Part shown: positions 19,479 through 23,358 of the stretch, piece after piece
Numbering within the stretch: position 1 is the stretch's first letter
How the letters are laid out: every line of letters starts with the position of its first letter
Assembly: GCA_036784855.1 (NCBI GenBank)
Contig: JAZDSV010000113.1
Coordinates: 1 to 23,358, forward strand
Source of the DNA: Aphelidium insulamus
Lineage: Eukaryota > Aphelidiomycota > Aphelidea > Aphelidiaceae
Length of the DNA stretch: 23,358 nucleotides
Direction: 5' to 3'
The notes under the pieces: generated by a model
Databases searched by the model: none
Told to the model about the DNA's origin: nothing
The model's input: the letters and a program-made list of their open reading frames with translations, nothing else
Program-made: the position numbers and the translations under genes

Positions 19479-20216
19479 CTACGCCTTGCGACAAACGTAC
19501 ATGGCCTCGACTTCGTCGAGGCTGAGCGGTCGCCGCGCCCAATGACCGGCGGTGCCGCCGTACACGTTGTCCACGACGAAGCCAGAGCTTCGCAGAAGGC
19601 GGACCATCTCCGGGGCGATGAAGAGGCGCTCGTAGACCATGACCATTTGCGAACCTGACGGGAGGTCCCACTGGTCTTGATAGCTCGCGATCATCGTCGC
19701 GGGATCGAAGCGACCCTCGATCGTATGCTCGTCCGCCATCTGGCGGATGATCGAGTAGCCGTTGAGGGCGGTCAGCAGAAAGGGGGCGTTGCGCTTCAGG
19801 GAAGCGGCGATGTTGCCAAAGATCGTGGAGTCGTGCGCCTCCGCATCCTCGCCTCGCTCGATCAAACCGATGGAGCCTTCGCAAAGGCAGATGGCGGCGT
19901 CGAACAGCTTGTCGAAGGCAAACGACTGGGCGTCAGCATGGACCCACTCGACCTCGACTCCTGCCTCCTCAGCCTTGGCATTCGCCTCGGTCAGCATGCC
20001 CATCGACAGATCGAGGCCGGTGACTCGATAGCCTCGGCGCGCAAGTTCGACGCTGTGGCGACCGGTGCCACATCCGATATCGAGAATCGTGGCTCCGGCG
20101 GATAAGGGAAACAGGGTCAGCAGGAAATCGACTTCAGCCGACGTGTGCTGTGTAAACGGGTTCTGCTCGTAGGTCGAGGCTTGCGAATCGAAAAACTGCT
20201 GCCATTGGCCGGGCAT
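19479..20216 (-). CDS. Class I SAM-dependent methyltransferase (bacterial)
   Basis: This cytosolic methyltransferase of unknown substrate has 245 residues from the ATG at 20216 (MPGQWQQFFDSQASTYEQN). Motif I is ILDIGCGTGRHSVELARRGY, followed by VTGLDLS with the acidic residue for the ribose. Motif II-like sequence is WVHADAQSFAFDKLFDAAIC. The C-terminal half has ALNGYSIIRQM and the end VEAMYVCRKA. The frame could be extended to a TTG at 20279, but that region is the hairpin terminator of the upstream gene, so the inner ATG is preferred. It follows the TIM-barrel gene on the same strand but is separated by that terminator, so it probably has its own promoter. Confidence 0.88.
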   Translation of the reverse strand: MPGQWQQFFDSQASTYEQNPFTQHTSAEVDFLLTLFPLSAGATILDIGCGTGRHSVELARRGYRVTGLDLSMGMLTEANAKAEEAGVEVEWVHADAQSFAFDKLFDAAICLCEGSIGLIERGEDAEAHDSTIFGNIAASLKRNAPFLLTALNGYSIIRQMADEHTIEGRFDPATMIASYQDQWDLPSGSQMVMVYERLFIAPEMVRLLRSSGFVVDNVYGGTAGHWARRPLSLDEVEAMYVCRKA

Positions 20217-20241
20217 TTGTGGAGTGTATTCGGTAACCCGC

Positions 20242-20277
20242 AAAAAGGGACTGCCGGACGATATGCCTGGCAGTCCC
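20242..20277 (-). terminator. Rho-independent terminator of the TIM-barrel isomerase gene
   Basis: On the minus strand, GGGACTGCC and GGCAGTCCC form a perfect 9-bp stem (20277-20269 and 20255-20247) with a 13-base loop, followed by five T (20246-20242). It starts 13 bases after the stop codon of the gene at 20290-21162. Confidence 0.85.
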
Positions 20278-20289
20278 AAGAACTCAGAA

Positions 20290-21162
20290 TTAGCAGCTTG
20301 CGAGGTAGGCGCCGCCGGCGATAAGGCCAGCCTGTTCGCCCTGATCGCTACCGTTGAAGTTCTCGTCCTCGAGCTCGATGCTCACCGCGCCGTCGTATCC
20401 CGCGGCCTGGAGGATTTCGAACGCCTTCGTCCATCGCATCTGGCCGTGGCCGGGGATGGTGTAGCGCCAGTGCCACGCACCGAAGCCGTGGGCTTTGCCA
20501 AACGTCGCCGGCTGCTCAGTGCCGTACTCATAGAGCCCTTCGTTGAAGACCTCGGTGTCCTTGCCGTGAACGTGATAGACGCGGTCGGCAAACTCCTCGA
20601 CGAATCGGATCGGGTCGATGCCCATTCGAATGAGGTGGGAGGGATCATAGTTGATGCCAACTGCCTTCGAAGGGCACTCCTTGATCGCGGCGCGATAGCC
20701 TTCGGGGGTGCAACACAAGGCGCCGGGGCCGGGCCAGCCCTCGATTACGAGGCGTCCGCCGTGCTTCTCGAGGTGCGGGGTCAGCTCGTTGAGGCCGAGC
20801 ACCATCAGGTCGAAATTGTCCTTTCGCGACTTCTCGCGGTCGTCCGGGAGCATGACCGTGAAGTAGTTGCGAATTCCGCTTGCGGCGCACTTCTCGAAGT
20901 ACTCGGCGTTTTTGGCAACCGCTTCGCTTCGCTTGCCTGCGTCTTCTGAGATCAGGGCGCTCCAGCTGAGGAGGTCGGCCGAGCCGACGGTGAGACCTGC
21001 CGCCACTACTTCGGCACCCGCCTTGTCGGCGTCCGAACCGAGGTCGACGACGCTGAAGCCGTTATCCTTGGCCCAAGCAAGCAATGCGGTGAGATCGCTC
21101 TGCCAGCCACCCCATCCGCGACGAAAACCGATGGGGAACGAGCCCGTACGTGTTTGAAGCAT
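20290..21162 (-). CDS. Sugar phosphate isomerase/epimerase, xylose-isomerase-like TIM barrel (bacterial)
   Basis: The protein has 290 residues from ATG at 21162 (MLQTRTGSFPIGFRRGWGGW). It belongs to the AP-endonuclease-2/xylose-isomerase-like barrel superfamily, which binds divalent metal and includes sugar and inositol isomerases, epimerases and dehydratases. Barrel-strand residues that usually bind metal are visible: RLVIEGWPGPG (Glu), VGINYDPSHLIRMG (Asp/His), VYHVHGKDTEV (His, Asp), GHGQMRW (His) and VSIELED (Glu). No signal peptide is seen. A 20-bp inverted repeat lies upstream and a strong terminator downstream, so it looks like a single-gene transcript. The substrate cannot be given. 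Confidence 0.88.
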   Translation of the reverse strand: MLQTRTGSFPIGFRRGWGGWQSDLTALLAWAKDNGFSVVDLGSDADKAGAEVVAAGLTVGSADLLSWSALISEDAGKRSEAVAKNAEYFEKCAASGIRNYFTVMLPDDREKSRKDNFDLMVLGLNELTPHLEKHGGRLVIEGWPGPGALCCTPEGYRAAIKECPSKAVGINYDPSHLIRMGIDPIRFVEEFADRVYHVHGKDTEVFNEGLYEYGTEQPATFGKAHGFGAWHWRYTIPGHGQMRWTKAFEILQAAGYDGAVSIELEDENFNGSDQGEQAGLIAGGAYLASC

Positions 21163-21209
21163 CGGGAGATTTTAGCCCCTCCGGGGCGGGATGATGGTTG
21201 ACCTGGAAT

Positions 21210-21335
21210 GGATGATGGTTGATGATTGACGGAAACTCGACGCGACGACGTCGTTGGCTTAGCCTGAATGCGGCCGTTCCCACACAAGAGGAGACTTCCG
21301 GTCATCAATCAAAAATCAATCATCAACCATCATCC
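21210..21335. repeat. 20-bp perfect inverted repeat flanking an 86-bp spacer
   Basis: GGATGATGGTTGATGATTGA at 21210-21229 and its exact reverse complement at 21316-21335 enclose 86 bp between two minus-strand genes. A further direct copy of GGATGATGGTTGA lies at 21190-21202. The right arm reaches a few bases into the 3' end of the PrcB-like gene. This could be a hairpin in the transcript or a small mobile repeat. Confidence 0.75.
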
Positions 21336-21863
21336 CTTCTTCGGCGGCACGAACCGCGCAACCGTCTCCCACTTGTCGCCCTTGCCCTGCACTTGAACCT
21401 GAATCGGCTTCTTGGTCCGCGAGACGAGGATGATCACATAGGGGGTTGTGAGGACTGAGGGCTCGCCAGGGAGCTTGATGGGCTTGATCCGGATGTATTC
21501 GGTGTCCGGGTCCTTGACCTTCGATTCCACCAGCTCATACCCCGCGATATTCTGCGACTGACCTGCGAAGAGAGCAAGGATCAGCGACTTCTTGAAGTCC
21601 ACCTCGGGAGAAGGCTCGGCGGGAAGGATTTGCGCGTTGGCTCGCACCGCAGCGGCGATATCCACCTCCGTCGGTCCCTTGTGCTTCGCCCAGAGGCGCT
21701 GCCAGCCGGACTGATTCGAAATCAGCTCCATGGAGGAGGTTTCGATCTGAGTGTCGTGGCCGCTCATGAAGTCCAGGACTTTCATGGGCTCTTCCGGCTT
21801 CGCGGTGTGGGACATCGCGTAGGCGAGCGCGAGCGAAAGTGCCTTGAAAGCGACCACGTTCAT
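21330..21863 (-). CDS. PrcB-like secreted protein (bacterial)
   Basis: The protein has 177 residues with an N-terminal hydrophobic stretch (VVAFKALSLALAYAMS) that could be a signal peptide. The core SLILALFAGQSQNIAGYELV, followed by IRIKPIKLPGE and VLTTPYVIILVSRTKKPIQV, resembles the PrcB C-terminal domain. That domain occurs in proteins associated with surface proteases and in many uncharacterised exported proteins. The Met at 21863 follows the slipin stop by 9 bp, so translation is probably coupled to that gene. The exact role is unknown. Confidence 0.7.
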   Translation of the reverse strand: MNVVAFKALSLALAYAMSHTAKPEEPMKVLDFMSGHDTQIETSSMELISNQSGWQRLWAKHKGPTEVDIAAAVRANAQILPAEPSPEVDFKKSLILALFAGQSQNIAGYELVESKVKDPDTEYIRIKPIKLPGEPSVLTTPYVIILVSRTKKPIQVQVQGKGDKWETVARFVPPKKG

Positions 21864-21872
21864 ACCTCTATC

Positions 21873-22829
21873 CTACGCCTGAATCTGCTGTTCAGGCACG
21901 ACCGCTTCTTCGACCTTCTTCGGCTTGGTGAGCATGAAGCCCTCGCTGAGCTTCGGCGCTTCCTCCTGCTTCTTCGATTCCGTCACGTGGTTGTTGACCA
22001 AGTTCGGGATGGCCTGCAGGGCGCTCATGACCTCTACGGGTACGGCCATGACGACGGTGTTCGCGGCGGAGGTGCCGAGGCTGTCCAGGGTCTGGAGAGT
22101 TCGGAGTTGCAGAGCACCGGGGGCGGTGGCCATCGTCGTAGCGGCTGCTGCCAGGTTTTCCGCGGCTTCTCGGTCGCCTTCCGACTTGGTGATGTTCGCA
22201 CGCTTTTCGCGTTCGGCAGAGGCCTGCCGAGACATCACGCGCTTGAGGTCCTCAGGGAGAAGGATGTCTTGCAGTCGAATTGCTGCGACCTCAAGACCCC
22301 AGCCCTGAATCTCGGACTCGACCATGTGCTCGATGCGATGGCCGAGCGCTTCGCGATCGGCGAGGATCTCGTCCAACGTCGCGGCACCGACGACATCGCG
22401 AAGCGCGGTCTGGGCGTACTGCCGGATGGCGTGCTGGTAGTTCTGAACTCGGACAACCGCATCCGCTGGGTCGCGGACTCGCATAAAGATGACGCCGTCG
22501 AGGGTGACGGGCACGTTGTCTTTGGTGATCGCTTCCTGCCTCGGAATGTCGAGCGTCAGAATTCGGGTGTCAACCATGCGAACGCTGTCCACGAGGGGCA
22601 GCGCGAAGAACACGCCCGGGCCGGTCACCTTATGGAACTTGCCAAGGCGGAAGATAAGCGCTTTCTGCCACTGCGCGGCGACCCTTGGAATCGAGGCCGG
22701 CAGCATCGCAAGGAACATCCAAAGCGCGAACAACCCAATGCTCGCAGGAGCGTTGGTACTTGGGTGGAGGGCGAACCAGCCCCCGACCGTGAGCAGCACA
22801 TAAAGGATCAGGGGAAGTGGATTAAACAT
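21873..22829 (-). CDS. Slipin / SPFH (band 7) membrane protein (bacterial)
   Basis: The protein has 318 residues. Two hydrophobic segments (about 5-24 and 30-48) form a hairpin anchor. The SPFH domain follows: KALIFRLGKFHKVTGPGVFF, PLVDSVRMVDTRILTLDIP, QEAITKDNVPVTLDGVIFMR, ALRDVVGAATLDEILADR and WGLEVAAIRLQDILLPEDL. A helical Ala/Glu-rich segment (about 210-250) and a short variable tail complete it. Slipins are stomatin relatives that oligomerise at membranes and often partner with NfeD-type proteins, in bacterial membrane microdomains. No NfeD gene is seen here. The gene sits between a thioredoxin-like gene (39 bp upstream) and the PrcB-like gene (9 bp downstream), all on one strand, so an operon is likely. 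Confidence 0.92.
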   Translation of the reverse strand: MFNPLPLILYVLLTVGGWFALHPSTNAPASIGLFALWMFLAMLPASIPRVAAQWQKALIFRLGKFHKVTGPGVFFALPLVDSVRMVDTRILTLDIPRQEAITKDNVPVTLDGVIFMRVRDPADAVVRVQNYQHAIRQYAQTALRDVVGAATLDEILADREALGHRIEHMVESEIQGWGLEVAAIRLQDILLPEDLKRVMSRQASAEREKRANITKSEGDREAAENLAAAATTMATAPGALQLRTLQTLDSLGTSAANTVVMAVPVEVMSALQAIPNLVNNHVTESKKQEEAPKLSEGFMLTKPKKVEEAVVPEQQIQA

Positions 22830-22868
22830 AGCTGTCCACTAATACTAAGCCCAACCGCCACGGTTGCG

Positions 22869-23358
22869 CTACTTGGCAGCCAATGCGCGCACCAGATCTT
22901 TGCCCAGGGCATCTGCGTGGGCAGGGTCAAATCCCATCCAGAGGTTGAGAATCGTGTCGTTCTCATCGACCAGAACGAAGTACGGCGTTCCCTGCGGATC
23001 GAGATCTTTCAGCACCTTGGCGGACTGAACGGCTCCTGGATAGGCCGTCCCCTGATTGGTACCGTCGCTGACAAGTATGAGAGGCAGCTTCGACTTCATC
23101 TTCTCGAGCCAAGCTGCGGCCCGTCGCGATGGCTCGCTCTCTTCGCCCAAGATAACCAGCAGTCGGCGGCGGTTGGTGGGCAACGAGACCGGCTTCCCGG
23201 TCTTGGCATCCGTCCACTTTGCGGAAGGCAGCTTTTGGCCAACTTGCAGCCCGCCTACGGTGTAGTCCACCGCGTATGGCATGTATCCGGCAGGAATCGG
23301 CAGGGCGAAATCTGAGTTTGTGAACGAAGCTTTGGGTGCCATCCTCTTGACTTCCCAG
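22869..23358 (-). CDS. Thioredoxin-fold protein, probably C-terminal part of a longer gene cut by the window edge
   Basis: The frame is open from the window edge to the stop at 22869. An ATG at 23342 exists, but codons before it are also open. The first residues (FTNSDFALPIPAGYMPYAVD) look like the end of a LolA/DUF2092-type lipoprotein domain that often precedes thioredoxin domains. The rest has a peroxiredoxin/thioredoxin-like layout: VGQKLPSAKWTDAKTGKPVS, LLVILGEESEPSRRAAAWLE, then GTPYFVLVDENDTILNLWMG with the cis-Pro strand. The usual CxxC redox pair is replaced by SEPS, so it is probably not a disulfide reductase. It is first in the run of minus-strand genes with slipin and the PrcB-like gene. 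Confidence 0.65.
   Translation of the reverse strand, partial: WEVKRMAPKASFTNSDFALPIPAGYMPYAVDYTVGGLQVGQKLPSAKWTDAKTGKPVSLPTNRRRLLVILGEESEPSRRAAAWLEKMKSKLPLILVSDGTNQGTAYPGAVQSAKVLKDLDPQGTPYFVLVDENDTILNLWMGFDPAHADALGKDLVRALAAK

Noticed and set aside
20217-20279. TTG start that would lengthen the methyltransferase by 21 residues
   Set aside because: The added bases form the hairpin and T-run of the upstream gene's terminator.
20224-20949. Long + strand ORF opposite the TIM-barrel gene
   Set aside because: It is a GC-rich shadow with no family features. The minus strand has clear metal-site motifs.
21630-23315. 561-codon + strand ORF opposite slipin and thioredoxin-like genes
   Set aside because: It is antisense to three recognisable genes. 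Its composition (Arg, His, Gly-rich) is typical of a shadow frame.
16904-23358. Horizontal transfer of a bacterial block into the eukaryote
   Set aside because: The first bacterial gene is truncated at the join, no introns or decay are seen, and a second join lies within the bacterial part. A chimera explains this more simply.

Overview
The window is a composite of two unrelated kinds of DNA. Bases 1 to about 16,900 are nuclear DNA of a eukaryote with the standard genetic code and a very compact genome: genes lie tens to a few hundred bases apart on both strands, nearly all are interrupted by tiny introns (42-84 bp in the 32 that I placed), and the proteins are typically eukaryotic. Bases from about 16,900 to 23,358 are intronless, densely packed bacterial DNA. 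An S-layer-homology protein, sugar-phosphate isomerase-like and slipin genes, and dyad repeats resemble an Armatimonadota/Fimbriimonas-type genome, but that assignment is weak. The eukaryote cannot be named. Vasohibin, RPEL repeats and a PX-PH phospholipase D suit an opisthokont or other small tubulin- and actin-rich protist or animal.

Eukaryotic part, left to right: an unrecognised acidic protein (+); the lysosomal small GTPase ARL8 (-); a PX-PH phospholipase D (-); head to head with it, an F-box protein with three RPEL (G-actin-binding) repeats (+); a PAPS transporter of the SLC35B2 family (-); class III alcohol dehydrogenase / S-(hydroxymethyl)glutathione dehydrogenase (-); a probable 5'-truncated retrocopy; two unrecognised small proteins (+ and -); a membrane-anchored FkbM methyltransferase (+); uracil-DNA glycosylase (+); and vasohibin, the tubulin tyrosine carboxypeptidase (-), whose stop codon lies 11 bp from that of UNG. 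Several exon-intron models were rebuilt from homology and splice signals, and all close in frame. Three introns use GC-AG boundaries. A 15-bp CCAAT-box word is shared by the ARL8 and PLD/F-box promoters.

Bacterial part: a 5'-truncated S-layer-homology protein (+), a dyad-rich spacer, the C-terminal part of a winged-helix DNA-binding protein (-), and a 5'-truncated TIM-barrel glycosidase-like protein (+). The last two meet head to head at a 17-bp perfect palindrome. A minus-strand group follows: SAM methyltransferase, xylose-isomerase-like TIM barrel with a clear rho-independent terminator, PrcB-like lipid-binding/protease-associated protein, slipin (SPFH), and a thioredoxin-fold protein cut by the window edge.

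The two breakpoints (about 16,900 and 18,466-18,482) truncate genes on both sides or on the bacterial side. They look like joins made during amplification or assembly, such as multiple displacement amplification of a eukaryotic cell with its bacteria, rather than horizontal transfer. The most original biology is the F-box/RPEL fusion, a candidate ubiquitin-ligase receptor that could be gated by monomeric actin.
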